A stretch of DNA of 64,000 nt from DMER01 sp003451645 (GCA_031976175.1 DALYLR010000014.1:13082-77081), one strand, 5' to 3'. Counted from the stretch's first letter, positions 27,106 through 35,736 are shown. Notes: generated by a model not told the origin, from the sequence alone. Program-made: numbers and translations.

Positions 27106-28488
27106 ATACCAAGAATATTCCTGCGGCGGAATGTGTTGGCGGAACCGGGCGAGTTCAACACGCTTGGTTGCGCAATAGACATCGACATACGCAGGCGAGA
27201 AGTACTCGCCAATGATTTTGCCGTTTTCCATGGCCAATAGAGCGCTATCAATGGCGAATGGTACGGTCACGTCCGTGAAGCCGCCTGCATTGCCCTCAAA
27301 TGGCTGACCTGGATCGAGCCTGTTGATGATGCCGTAGTGGATCCCCGCCAAGACCGCCGCGATAGCCAGATAGGGGTTGGCATCGGCTCCCGAAACACGA
27401 TGCTCAATGCGGCGCGCATCCATTGCCCCTGCAGGAATACGAATGCCTGTTGAGCGATTGTTATAGCCCCATCGGCGGTTCATCGGCGTGAAGGCATTGG
27501 GTACAAACCGCCGATAGGAATTTACGTTAGGCGCAAAGACGGCCATACCTTCGCCCATGATTGCTTGCAGGCCGCCAACCGCATAGCGCAACAATTCGCT
27601 GCCTTGCGGTGTGCCGTCGTCAAACACATTCCGTCCGCTCTTGTGAACCAGGCTGACATGGATATGCATTCCCGATCCGGGCGCGTTCAGATACGGCTTG
27701 GCCATAAAGCTCGCATCCATGCCATGCCGGTTGGCGGCACCACGAATGATCTGCCGCAGGAAAACAGCATGATTGGCCGCCAATGCCGCATCGTTCTGGT
27801 GATGTAAGTTGACTTCGAACTGTCCCGGTGCATGCTCGGATGTGACCGTCGTTGCTGGGACGCCTTGAATCCTCGCAGCCTCCGCGACATCCTCGAGGAA
27901 CTCCACATAACGATCGAGGTCTTGGACACCGTAGACCGATACCGATGCCTCTCGTTCTAGCGTACCCGGCACGAGCGGTGGCTGAGGCGCGCCAAAGTCA
28001 AGCCGGTCCTTATCCAGCAAGAAAAACTCAAGCTCTGCTGCAATGGTCGGCCGCAACTCAAGTTCACGAAACCGGGCTGCCACGGACTGGAGCACGTTTC
28101 GCGGCTCCGCAAAGTAAGGCAGCCCATTGTTATCTGTAAGGCTCATGAGGACTTGTGCATGTGGTTTGCGCGTTCCGGCTATTCGGGCCAATGTCCCAGG
28201 GACCACATGAGCGATGCCGTCGGGATCGCCGTCGCCATAGCCCCGACCCGTTGCGTCCGTCGTCTCGCCCCGCGCATCAAGCAGATAAATGGTAAACGGC
28301 ATCTGCAATCCGGCCTGAAAGACCTTGGCAATCTCGGCAACCGGATAGCGCTTACCCCTGATAGTGCCGCAAAGGTCAACGAACACGCAGTCAACGGCTT
28401 CGATGTCAGAATTCGCTGTCAGAAACGCCGACAGTTCGGCCAAATTGGCGTCAACCGACTGATTTTTCGTAAGTTTTTCGGCCTTCAT
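27100..28488 (-). CDS. Glutamine-synthetase family, gamma-glutamylpolyamine synthetase-like
   Basis: A 462-residue member of the GS-I fold. Motifs include VFVDLCGTIRGKRYP near the N-terminus, AAELEFFLLDKD, EHAPGQFEVNLHH, GSGMHIHVSLV and RRFVPNAFTPMNRRWGYNNRSTGIRIP. These, and the absence of the tyrosine adenylylation loop of GlnA, fit the PuuA/SpuI type that joins glutamate to putrescine or another amine using ATP. I start at ATG 28488 (GGA nine bases upstream); an alternative ATG at 28518 adds ten residues. The neighbours are a polyamine binding protein and, further on, speD, speE and pot genes, which support amine glutamylation. The exact amine is not evident. Confidence 0.85.
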   Translation of the reverse strand: MKAEKLTKNQSVDANLAELSAFLTANSDIEAVDCVFVDLCGTIRGKRYPVAEIAKVFQAGLQMPFTIYLLDARGETTDATGRGYGDGDPDGIAHVVPGTLARIAGTRKPHAQVLMSLTDNNGLPYFAEPRNVLQSVAARFRELELRPTIAAELEFFLLDKDRLDFGAPQPPLVPGTLEREASVSVYGVQDLDRYVEFLEDVAEAARIQGVPATTVTSEHAPGQFEVNLHHQNDAALAANHAVFLRQIIRGAANRHGMDASFMAKPYLNAPGSGMHIHVSLVHKSGRNVFDDGTPQGSELLRYAVGGLQAIMGEGMAVFAPNVNSYRRFVPNAFTPMNRRWGYNNRSTGIRIPAGAMDARRIEHRVSGADANPYLAIAAVLAGIHYGIINRLDPGQPFEGNAGGFTDVTVPFAIDSALLAMENGKIIGEYFSPAYVDVYCATKRVELARFRQHIPPQEYSWYL

Positions 28489-28814
28489 ACAGAGCATTCC
28501 GGAGGTAGCCAGAAACAAGCGGCTGGCGTGAGGAAGCAGCGCACGTCACTTTTAGCCGATTGCGCGGCAGGCAACAGAGGCAATTGGCAGAGCGCACAGG
28601 CCACAACCTTAAAAAAAATTTAGAAAGAGACGCTGCGCATATTGCCCTGGGTTGGGGAAATCACTAATGTCCGGGTCAGTCGCACTAAGACGGGAGAACG
28701 GTTAATCCGGTCTCTAGGGCCTCGCCGGACGCCTGAAGGCGCCTTGCGGATCGGCTGTCTGACGTCGATTAGGGGATCACTTGGCCTCACCCGGGCCATG
28801 TTTCGGAGAATCAA
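28489..28814. other. Divergent intergenic region, no gene found
   Basis: About 326 bases separate the glutamine-synthetase-like gene from the small PEAAPA-repeat gene. I found no convincing reading frame or RNA fold. The A-rich run around 28610-28620 and several short GC-rich inverted words (for example GGCGCC near 28739) are the only visible features. It must hold promoters in both directions; GGAGA at about 28806-28810 is the ribosome site of the gene at 28815. Confidence 0.5.
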
Positions 28815-29132
28815 ATGAACAGAACTGGTATTTTCCTCTTCGTCGCGATCGTCATCTTGGCGGTGGCGGCTTACTTCTACTGGCCCGCGCTGACCGGCAA
28901 GAAGCCGGAAGCGACTGGCACGGAAACCACGACCCCAGCTCCGGAAGCCGCTCCGGCTCCTGAAGCTGCTCCTGCTCCCGAAGCCGCTCCGGCTCCTGAG
29001 GCTGCTCCTGCTCCCGAAGCCGCGCCGGCTCCGGAAGCCGCTCCGGCTCCTGAGGCTGCTCCTGCTCCCGAAGCCGCTCCGGCAGCTCCGGAAGCCGCTC
29101 CGGCCGCTCCGGAAGCGCCTCCCGCTCAGTAA
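28815..29132 (+). CDS. Small single-pass membrane protein with PAPEAA repeats
   Basis: A 105-residue protein: MNRTGIFLFVAIVILAVAAY gives one N-terminal membrane helix ending FYWPAL, then a short charged linker, then eight consecutive PAPEAA hexapeptides (residues 41-88) and a variant PAAPEA tail. GGAGA precedes ATG by a good distance and a strong terminator follows, so it looks like a real monocistronic gene. Proline/alanine repeats of this kind form extended periplasm- or wall-spanning rods in TonB-like and lipoprotein families, but no functional domain is present here. The composition forces a long open frame on the opposite strand, which I regard as an artefact. Function unknown. Confidence 0.75.
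   Translation: MNRTGIFLFVAIVILAVAAYFYWPALTGKKPEATGTETTTPAPEAAPAPEAAPAPEAAPAPEAAPAPEAAPAPEAAPAPEAAPAPEAAPAAPEAAPAAPEAPPAQ
28935..29078 (+). repeat. Eight tandem 18-bp repeats encoding PAPEAA
   Basis: Eight in-frame 18-base units, differing by synonymous changes (GCTCCGGCTCCTGAG, GCTCCTGCTCCCGAA and similar), occupy codons 41-88 of the small membrane protein. Alternating unit variants suggest duplication of a 36-base pair of units. Copy number is likely to vary between strains by slippage or recombination. Confidence 0.85.
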
Positions 29133-29160
29133 GCCTCTGGCCGAACGCGTAGTAATGAGG

Positions 29161-29192
29161 ACGGCCCGCACTTTTTGCGGGCCGTTTTTTTT
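29161..29192 (+). terminator. Strong rho-independent terminator
   Basis: ACGGCCCGCA (29161-29170) and TGCGGGCCGT (29176-29185) form a perfect ten-base-pair stem with a five-base loop, followed by a run of eight T. It ends the transcript of the PAPEAA-repeat protein and insulates the downstream binding-protein gene. Confidence 0.95.
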
Positions 29193-29312
29193 CGTGCTGC
29201 CTCAAGTTTGGTCTTAAACTGAGCACAACCAAACGCTAACCTACGAAGTTGCGAGGGTTTTTCTGCTGTCGTTTGCGCTCTCGCGGCAACCATTGAACGA
29301 GGATTGTTGGAC

Positions 29313-30392
29313 ATGGTTTCTATGAAAACTCTCGCCGTCACGCTCGCTGCCGCCGCAACGGCCGTACTGACAGTGCTTGCCGCCCCTGCCGCAAAAGCGG
29401 CCAATGCGAAAGACTTGACGCTGTTTACCTTTGAGGACTGGGGCAATCCGCCTTTCCTGGCCGAGTACAAGAAGAAGTACAACGCGGTCCCCAAGTACGT
29501 GATTTTCGCTGACGAAGACGAGGCTTTCACGAAGATGCGTGGGGGCTTTAAGCCGGACGTGATGGGTCCGTGCTCCTATGAGTATGGCCGTTGGCAAGAG
29601 GCAGGCTTCTTGCGTCCGATTGACGTGACGAAGCTCAGCAATTGGAACAAGATCGCGCCTTCTTTGCGCAACTTCCCTGGCGTCATGAAGAGCCCCACCG
29701 AAGCCTGGTTCGTGCCGCAATATTGGGCCAATACATCCGTAACCTATCGCACGGACCTGGCCCCAGAATATGCTCAAAAAGAGAGCTACAACATTCTCTT
29801 CGACCCGAAATATAAGGGCAAGGTTGCCGCTTTGGACGGCGTCGATGACACTGTCTCCTTGATCGCCAAGGCCAAGGGCATCGATGTCTACAACATGACG
29901 CCAGAGCAATGGGGCAAGTTGCAGGGCTATCTGCGTGAATTCGTCAAGAATGCGCGCTTCATTTCGTCGGACGAGACATCTCTGAGCCAGGCTCTCGCGT
30001 CTGGTGAAATCGTCGCCGCCATCACCTGGAACCAAACGTGGCGCTCCTTGAAGAAGGACGGCATCAAGGTCAACTTCATGAGTCCGCCAGAGGGCCGGTT
30101 TACCTATGTGTGCGGTTTGACGATCCACAAGGACACGATCGACGCCGAAAAGGCGCACGCACTTGTTGATTCGGGGATTGGCGATGAGGCAGCAGCCTAC
30201 ATGCTTGGCGAATTAGGCAATGGTCCGGCGAACACCTCTATCTTGAGCAAATTCACCGATGCGCAACTGACTGAGTTAGGTCTGCCCCGAGATGTCGATA
30301 ACTTTATGAAGTCGGGCACGTTTCAGGTCCGCCTGAAAAACAAGGAGGCTATCGTAAAGGTTTGGTCAGAGATGCGGGCTGGCGGGCGCTGA
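29313..30392 (+). CDS. Periplasmic polyamine-type ABC substrate-binding protein (PotD/PotF-like)
   Basis: A 359-residue binding protein with a Sec signal peptide (MKTLAVTLAAAATAVLTVLAAPAAKA). The mature part begins LTLFTFEDWGNP, and has FAYDEDEA-like FADEDEAFTKMRGGFKPDV, GPCSYEYGRWQEAGFLRPID, WFVPQYWANTSVTYRTD and ALASGEIVAAITWN, the pattern of the spermidine/putrescine family. I start at ATG 29313 because GAGGA lies nine bases before it. Its ABC partners are probably the potBCA genes at 37.7-40.6 kb, which lack a binding-protein gene of their own. Flanked by terminators, it is transcribed alone, allowing binding protein to be made in excess. Confidence 0.87.
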   Translation: MVSMKTLAVTLAAAATAVLTVLAAPAAKAANAKDLTLFTFEDWGNPPFLAEYKKKYNAVPKYVIFADEDEAFTKMRGGFKPDVMGPCSYEYGRWQEAGFLRPIDVTKLSNWNKIAPSLRNFPGVMKSPTEAWFVPQYWANTSVTYRTDLAPEYAQKESYNILFDPKYKGKVAALDGVDDTVSLIAKAKGIDVYNMTPEQWGKLQGYLREFVKNARFISSDETSLSQALASGEIVAAITWNQTWRSLKKDGIKVNFMSPPEGRFTYVCGLTIHKDTIDAEKAHALVDSGIGDEAAAYMLGELGNGPANTSILSKFTDAQLTELGLPRDVDNFMKSGTFQVRLKNKEAIVKVWSEMRAGGR

Positions 30393-30417
30393 ACAAAGCG
30401 CCCCGCTGACGTCACTT

Positions 30418-30452
30418 AAGATGGCGGCGCCAATTATGGTGGCCGCCATCTT
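30418..30452. terminator. Bidirectional hairpin between convergent genes
   Basis: AAGATGGCGGC (30418-30428) pairs exactly with GCCGCCATCTT (30442-30452), an eleven-base-pair stem. It lies between the plus-strand binding protein and the minus-strand anti-sigma gene, which converge here. The T-runs on either side are short, so it is a plausible but not ideal terminator for both. Confidence 0.75.
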
Positions 30453-30475
30453 TACAAATGAATTGACCCAAAGCG

Positions 30476-30943
30476 CTAAATGACGTTGGTGAGATTTGCA
30501 GTGATGCTGCGGACATCACGGGCAATGGCTTCAAGATCTTCGCCAATGGTTTCCCAGGCCGCCGAGTCTGACAAGTCAGGGGCCCCAACGGTGCCTTCGG
30601 GCCGCAACACCGCCCAAGCCGTCAGAACACTCAGCACCAATGTTGCCGCCACAGCGGTCGCGCGCCAAGAGTTACGCCCGCCCATGTTAGCTCCAGCAAA
30701 GGCGCCATGCGGTTTGGCTCCAGGAGCGGAGGCCATCACGCGATCAAGCAGCGCATCTGAAGGCAGTACGTCAGCTTCGTTCGACAACATGCGGTCAAGC
30801 TCTTGGACATCTGCCAAGTAGGCGGCCGCCTCCGCATTCGAGCCCGCGAAAGCCAACATATCGCCGCGCACAGCCTCAGGCCACCGCGACGGGTCTGCCC
30901 CATAGGCATCCGCAATATGCTTGAACCTAGACATCAACATCAT
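30476..30943 (-). CDS. Membrane anti-sigma-like protein partner of the ECF sigma factor
   Basis: A 155-residue protein with a short cytosolic part (RFKHIADAYGADPSRWPEAVR, a motif often seen in alphaproteobacterial proteins next to ECF sigma genes), one membrane helix (ATAVAATLVLSVLTAWAVL) and a short periplasmic end. No HxxxCxxC zinc motif is present, so it is not a ZAS-type anti-sigma factor. It follows the sigma gene by 26 bases in the same operon. The role as anti-sigma factor is inferred from position, size and topology. Three clustered methionines near the start leave the exact start open. Confidence 0.65.
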   Translation of the reverse strand: MMLMSRFKHIADAYGADPSRWPEAVRGDMLAFAGSNAEAAAYLADVQELDRMLSNEADVLPSDALLDRVMASAPGAKPHGAFAGANMGGRNSWRATAVAATLVLSVLTAWAVLRPEGTVGAPDLSDSAAWETIGEDLEAIARDVRSITANLTNVI

Positions 30944-30969
30944 AGGACACTCACCCTATCCTCAGCCAG

Positions 30970-31629
30970 CTAACCGACTTCGCCATCAACACTGCCTTCA
31001 AATCCATCCCGCTCCTTTAGCAAGAGCTCTTTGAGCGATCTGCGCCCGCGCGCCAGCAAACTCTCAACCGCCTCCACCGAAATCTCCATCCGGGCAGCGG
31101 TCTCGATGTTCGACAGCCCAACATAATGCGCACAGACAATGGCTTCTCTTTGACGGTCGGGAAGTCCTTTCAATGCCTCTTGTACGGCTGTTGCCAACTG
31201 CGCTTTATAAACCTGTTTGGCTGGCCCGTCGGACCGATCACCAATCTCGGAGACGCCCGGCGTGTCAGATGAGACAAGCCGGATTCGCCGGGAACGCAAC
31301 CTATCATAGCACAAATTCATCGTCACACGGTGCAACCACGTCTCAAAGCGCGCCGCGCCGCTTTCCCATCGCGCAGCATGGCGCCATGCGCGCAAAAATG
31401 TCTCCTGTGTTACGTCTTCCGCCTCTTCCTTGCTGCCCAGCATGCGCCGGGCGAGATTGAAAAGTTTGGATAAATGCCGGTTCATTAGGTCACGGGCTGC
31501 GGCTTGATCGCCGCCGGCAATCCTCGCAACCAGCTCGGCATCAGGATCCACGGACATTCTTGGCTCTACCCACACCGTGGCCTGGATATCATTTGTCCTC
31601 GGCAATTCCACGAGTCTGATCCTAGCCAT
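30970..31629 (-). CDS. ECF-type RNA polymerase sigma factor
   Basis: A 219-residue sigma factor with region 2 (ARDLMNRHLSKLFNLARRML to EEAEDVTQETFLRAWRHA) and region 4 (ALKGLPDRQREAIVCAHYVGLSNIETAARM). No region 3 is present. The first 24 residues are unusual for the family and MSVDPDAELV (start 31557) may be the true beginning, although GAGG sits at a suitable distance before 31629. It is fourth in a tight operon behind two flavoproteins and a GcvT-like protein, and is followed by its probable anti-sigma factor. That arrangement suggests it controls, and is made with, the upstream enzymes. Confidence 0.9.
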   Translation of the reverse strand: MARIRLVELPRTNDIQATVWVEPRMSVDPDAELVARIAGGDQAAARDLMNRHLSKLFNLARRMLGSKEEAEDVTQETFLRAWRHAARWESGAARFETWLHRVTMNLCYDRLRSRRIRLVSSDTPGVSEIGDRSDGPAKQVYKAQLATAVQEALKGLPDRQREAIVCAHYVGLSNIETAARMEISVEAVESLLARGRRSLKELLLKERDGFEGSVDGEVG

Positions 31630-31653
31630 GCGACCTCTAACGGCTGCTTGCAG

Positions 31654-32682
31654 CTAGTCCGTCGATAGAAGGTCCTCGATTAGGAATTTATGGTAAACAC
31701 TTCCCTTCCTTGCACCTTGGTTCGGAATCCAAGCAAGGCGATACGCAGAGAGCGCAGATGCGGGCGCGTTCCTTACTTGCGAGGGCGCAAGGGGTCCCTC
31801 GCGCAATAGGGCAAGAATTTGTCCGGGCGCCGTGCGACGCAACAGACCAGTTTGTCCGCTGAAGGGCCCTTCTTGCACCTTGATCCCCAGATGAGCTGGC
31901 GTTCTTGCCTCCTCCCAAAGCGAAATCGACTGCACGGGGATCCAATCAACACCGGCCCGCGGGGCCAATGACCTGACGCGGTAAGCCTCAGCAGCCGCAA
32001 AACCAACGCTCTGAAGGCCAAAAGGCACGCCGCTCTTGAAAATGCTTGTGGCGAGGGCCGGGCCGATCCCAGAGGGGGCCCAGAGCTCGCAACATGATGC
32101 AGACACCTTTCTTACTGCGCAAAGCGCGTCCTGCCATGTCCATAGACCACCATCTGGAGGACAATCCAGGGCGTGCAAGAGCCGCTCGTTCTCTGGCCCG
32201 CAAAGCGCGAGCCCTTGTAATGCTGGATCTGCGCCAGGCGCATTTAGCGCTGCCACCTCGACATCAAATCCCAAAGCCCCGTCTTGAAACCAAGCCAAGT
32301 CGAAAACATCGCTAATCAGCCAATCTCGATCATTGGAAAAAGCGAATAGGGCTCCAGTTCCCCGAAGCCAACCGCTGTCATCGACCCAGCAAACCTCAGC
32401 GGACGTACCGGGCTCGCCCAAGCCGTCTTGCATAATCAGGGCCCACGCGAGAAAATCACGCCGATCAGCTCCGGAAAACTGCAGTACAGACCTGTACGAT
32501 ATCTCACAAAGGCCTATCGTGGCTTGTGTTGCAGCAAATTCAGTATCGGACGCACCAAAACTATTTGGTATCGTCAACCCTGACACCGTGATCCAGTCAT
32601 TATCAATCATGGTCTGCGCCCAAAGCGCATGGCAGGCCGAGGCCGCTACACATCCATCCAAGCCACTCAAATTAGCAGTCAT
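31654..32682 (-). CDS. GcvT/YgfZ-fold protein (folate-binding aminomethyltransferase-like)
   Basis: A 342-residue protein with the weak but recognisable GcvT fold. GLCEISYRSVLQFSGADRRDFLAW matches the D-S---l-v-G-D---fL element, GPENERLLHAL is the central strand, AAEAYRVRSLAPRAGVDW matches the R-E-G segment, and TPAHLGIKVQEGPFSGQTGLLR is the C-terminal domain. GcvT-fold proteins bind tetrahydrofolate and act in glycine cleavage or in demethylation of sarcosine and dimethylglycine; YgfZ relatives serve Fe-S proteins. It is far from typical GcvT and no gcvH or gcvP is nearby. The two upstream flavoproteins suggest it may accept one-carbon units from amine oxidation (inference). Confidence 0.65.
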   Translation of the reverse strand: MTANLSGLDGCVAASACHALWAQTMIDNDWITVSGLTIPNSFGASDTEFAATQATIGLCEISYRSVLQFSGADRRDFLAWALIMQDGLGEPGTSAEVCWVDDSGWLRGTGALFAFSNDRDWLISDVFDLAWFQDGALGFDVEVAALNAPGADPALQGLALCGPENERLLHALDCPPDGGLWTWQDALCAVRKVSASCCELWAPSGIGPALATSIFKSGVPFGLQSVGFAAAEAYRVRSLAPRAGVDWIPVQSISLWEEARTPAHLGIKVQEGPFSGQTGLLRRTAPGQILALLREGPLAPSQVRNAPASALSAYRLAWIPNQGARKGSVYHKFLIEDLLSTD

Positions 32683-32688
32683 TGGCGA

Positions 32689-34275
32689 TCAACGGTCCTT
32701 GATGGAATTTCGTAAAACCGTCGCAAGTAAAGCTTCAGCGGCGTTCCTTCCTGTGAGCCCAACGGCGCCGGCCCGCGGATGCATACCTTCGCCGCAAAAG
32801 AAGAGGCCCTTTAGTGGCCCAGAGTATGGATTGTCTGACACAGCAACATAGTCCGGCACGCCGGCGGCCGCCCAGTTCGCATCGGCGCGTCCGGTGATTG
32901 CGGTCAAATCTTGCGGCGTTTGCACGTCCACGGCAATCACCCGCGATGGCAAGTCAGGCAGATAGTGACCCAAAGTACCGATTGTGCGCTTTGCAATCTC
33001 GTTTTTTTGGCTATCTGGCCCCGCAGTGGGCACCCAGCACACTAGCGCGGAAATCACCGCACCACTTTGCGGCGCCAAGGTTGGATCGAAGGCAGACGGC
33101 ATGACAAACTCAATCGCCAACTCATCCGGCAATTCGCCTGCCTCCGCTGTTGCGTAGGCTCTCTCCAGAGCAGCCAAACTGCGAACTATCAGAAAGCGTG
33201 ACCTCAGGTCCCGTGGATCAATCCCTCGGATGACGGGCTGACCAGATAGGGCCAGATTAACTTTTGCCACACCTACACGCGGGCGGCCATGCATGGCCCT
33301 CAGCGTACGCTTAAGGCCAAGCGGAAGAGCCCGCGCGACGCCGAGGCGCGTCAAGGTCGTGTACGGATCGATGCTTGAGATCACAACCGGGCTGAAGATT
33401 TGCGTTCCATCTTGGAGGTTAGCCCCAAGGACTTGGCCATTCTCCGCAATGATGCTCGCAACAGGCGAACGCAGGCGAATGTCGACGCCATATTCCTTTG
33501 CGGCACTAGCGAGCGCGTGAATGTAGGCGCCAGGGCCGCCGGTAACATGCATTGGACCTTCTTGGCGCCCCGCCTCGAGGGCTAAACGATGCAGCCAACG
33601 CCAAGCCGTACCTGGATCGCGCGGAGACAAACCGGACCCCACAATTGCTTCGAACGCGATGGCCGCGCAAAGACTTGGTGACTGGAATTGTTGCTCAAGC
33701 AGGCTCGCAATCGATGGCATGATCAGTGGAACAACGCCAATAGGCAGGGCCTCAATCGCCCCCTTCGGCTTGGCAACCGCGAGAAACCCTGATTTCGCGC
33801 CGCCTGCTTGAAGCGGACTTTCAGTCAGCCAAGGAGCAACGCTGGTTGCGGCCTTTCGCATCGCTGCATCAAAGATCGGCCACTGTTTGGCGTCCGCTTC
33901 GGAATGGCTAGCCAAGGCCCCACCGCTGCGCCGGGCGTGACCATCGAGAAAGAGGTGCCTGCCCTCGAAATCCAAAGCCACTGCGCCCAAACGGTTCGCG
34001 GCAATCGCAAACCCATGTTTGTGAAGTTTCAAAGCTTTGGCCAAAGCAAGGTCCAAGGGCCCAAGCCAATGCGCAAAGACTGGCACTCGATACCCCGGAA
34101 TGATTTGGCGGGTCTCGCAAAGACCACCCGGCCGTTCGCGCGCCTCCAGTACGACAACACGCAAATTCGCCTGAGCGGCCAGGACCGCTCCGCATGTCAG
34201 CCCGTTGATGCCAGCCCCAATGATGATGACGTCGGCATCTGCAGGCGGGATTTTGGTGTGATGAGGCGACGTCAC
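32689..34275 (-). CDS. FAD-dependent oxidoreductase, phytoene desaturase/PYROXD2-like
   Basis: A 528-residue flavoprotein. The dinucleotide-binding site is intact (VIIIGAGINGLTCGAVLA, then VVVLEARERPGGLCET), and the C-terminal FAD motif is GLFFCGEGMHPRAGAVGLTGRNAAEALL. The overall layout is that of the CrtI/PYROXD2 branch of the amine-oxidase superfamily. It contains no signal peptide. It lies 12 bases after a second flavoprotein of the same fold and six bases before the GcvT-like gene. The substrate is not evident; carotenoid genes are absent from the window, so carotenoid synthesis is unlikely. Confidence 0.82.
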   Translation of the reverse strand: MTSPHHTKIPPADADVIIIGAGINGLTCGAVLAAQANLRVVVLEARERPGGLCETRQIIPGYRVPVFAHWLGPLDLALAKALKLHKHGFAIAANRLGAVALDFEGRHLFLDGHARRSGGALASHSEADAKQWPIFDAAMRKAATSVAPWLTESPLQAGGAKSGFLAVAKPKGAIEALPIGVVPLIMPSIASLLEQQFQSPSLCAAIAFEAIVGSGLSPRDPGTAWRWLHRLALEAGRQEGPMHVTGGPGAYIHALASAAKEYGVDIRLRSPVASIIAENGQVLGANLQDGTQIFSPVVISSIDPYTTLTRLGVARALPLGLKRTLRAMHGRPRVGVAKVNLALSGQPVIRGIDPRDLRSRFLIVRSLAALERAYATAEAGELPDELAIEFVMPSAFDPTLAPQSGAVISALVCWVPTAGPDSQKNEIAKRTIGTLGHYLPDLPSRVIAVDVQTPQDLTAITGRADANWAAAGVPDYVAVSDNPYSGPLKGLFFCGEGMHPRAGAVGLTGRNAAEALLATVLRNSIKDR

Positions 34276-34287
34276 GGTATCATGCCT

Positions 34288-35736
34288 TTAGCGCCCGCTT
34301 GCCGCTAGTGCCGCCGCAAGACTGAAACCATTTTCCATGTCGGAGCTGAGAGCAGAGGGCTGGCATAGATAGGTGCCCTTGACGGGTTGACTTGCGGGTT
34401 CCCCGCGATCGGCGAAGAGGCGTCCTGGCTCCGCCAGCCGATTTACGCTGCCGAAGATGGCGCCTGCACTGGTGCGCTCGCCAGGCTCCGGGGGCTCTAG
34501 GAGCGCCACTCTTTGCACTTGCGCCGCCGCATCCGGCCACTCCCGCTCGAGCGTTGCCATCATCAGACGCAACAAGTGCTCCCTCCGCTCTGGTGTCCAG
34601 CCACCTTGCGTCCACTCAGCAGGCACCATAGGACATGACAACAAAGCTTGACAGGGCTCCAGCGCACTAAAGCGCATCGCAACCGAGACGGCCTCTGGTG
34701 GTTTTCTCGAAGTGTAAGCTTCGCTCTGATGATGCACAGTCTCTGGCGACGCTCCGAGGCGAATGGTGCCACTTTGCGTGATAAGCCGTGCTTCCAGTCC
34801 GGGCCATTCTGGCACTTTCGACAAATGTAAATCTGCGACCGCTTCCGCATCGCGGGGCGCGGCACTTAAAGCCGATACAGCAAATCCAAAGCGCCGAGTG
34901 CTGATGAGGCCCTGTGCGAGGCGCTTGGGCGCAACGGCAGCGATGACCATAGCTGACTTTATCGCAGCTCCGCCCGATAGTGCTACACCGGATGTGACAT
35001 CTCGCTCGACCTCGATCTCGGAGACCTCGCTTCCCAACCGCAGTTCGCCACCAGCCTCGCGAAGTGCGAATGCGAGCCCTGAAATGAGCGCTTTGCGCCC
35101 GCCGAAAATGCTAACCACCGGTGAGGAGGGGCCGCAAAAGCGCAGTGCTGCAGGAATGAGGGCAGGCGCCGTGCCGGACATCGTCAAGCTGATGGGAGCA
35201 GCTTCGGCCGCCATCATCGCGAGTGCGCCGCTGATCAAGGGATCGTCAAAAGCTTCATCAAGGATGCTGTGCCCGCTTCTTGCCCAGAAAGAACCCAGCT
35301 CTTTCAAAGCTACATCTGCGTCGCTCACACCAGATGCTTGTGCCAGGATCGCTCGGTTGATGTTTCCTGGCTCACCAGCGAGCGCGGCGACTCGCACTAG
35401 TTGCGAGATATATCTATAGAACCGGCTGGCATCGCTTGGCGCAGTGGCTTGGAACGCGCGGACGGTGCGATCAGGATCAGGCCAAATGATTCGCGCCTGA
35501 CCGTTTAAGAACGCCAGCTCGGGTGCTGGCGGACGCGTCGCGACGCTTAGCACACGTCCGGCACTCGCTAGGGCGGACAAACTGACCTCAGCTGGAAGTG
35601 GCTTCCCCAGCTGTTCGAGCGCCGCCTTGCGATCGAGCACGCACACCTTGCGGCCTGATTGCTGAAGTTTCAGAGCACACGCTAGGCCCTCGAGGCTGGC
35701 GCCGATGATTACGGCGTCAAAACGCTCTGGCGGCAT
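34288..35736 (-). CDS. FAD-dependent oxidoreductase-like protein with altered Rossmann motif
   Basis: A 482-residue protein of the same fold as its downstream neighbour, but diverged. The first motif reads VIIGASLEGLACALKL, so the second glycine of GxGxxG is serine. The following acidic strand VCVLDRKAALEQLGKPL lacks the usual E----G-G continuation. Later parts remain similar (GGRKALISGLAFALREAGGELRLGSEV), and the C-terminus MENGFSLAAALAASGR keeps the helix that contacts FAD in relatives. It heads the five-gene operon. It may be a structural partner of the intact flavoprotein, or bind FAD in a modified way. No start closer than 35736 fits better. Confidence 0.72.
   Translation of the reverse strand: MPPERFDAVIIGASLEGLACALKLQQSGRKVCVLDRKAALEQLGKPLPAEVSLSALASAGRVLSVATRPPAPELAFLNGQARIIWPDPDRTVRAFQATAPSDASRFYRYISQLVRVAALAGEPGNINRAILAQASGVSDADVALKELGSFWARSGHSILDEAFDDPLISGALAMMAAEAAPISLTMSGTAPALIPAALRFCGPSSPVVSIFGGRKALISGLAFALREAGGELRLGSEVSEIEVERDVTSGVALSGGAAIKSAMVIAAVAPKRLAQGLISTRRFGFAVSALSAAPRDAEAVADLHLSKVPEWPGLEARLITQSGTIRLGASPETVHHQSEAYTSRKPPEAVSVAMRFSALEPCQALLSCPMVPAEWTQGGWTPERREHLLRLMMATLEREWPDAAAQVQRVALLEPPEPGERTSAGAIFGSVNRLAEPGRLFADRGEPASQPVKGTYLCQPSALSSDMENGFSLAAALAASGR

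Noticed and set aside
28935..29078. Tandem repeats considered as a CRISPR-like array
   Set aside because: Units are contiguous 18-mers without spacers and encode an in-frame hexapeptide.
28620..29232. Long minus-strand frames opposite the PAPEAA repeats (Ser/Arg/Gly/Phe-rich)
   Set aside because: They are forced by the 18-base repeat composition, have no ribosome site and are opposite a gene with a good start and terminator.
32689..35736. Carotenoid biosynthesis genes (CrtI-like)
   Set aside because: No phytoene synthase, cyclase or related gene is nearby and one copy has a broken FAD motif; the PYROXD2-like branch fits better.
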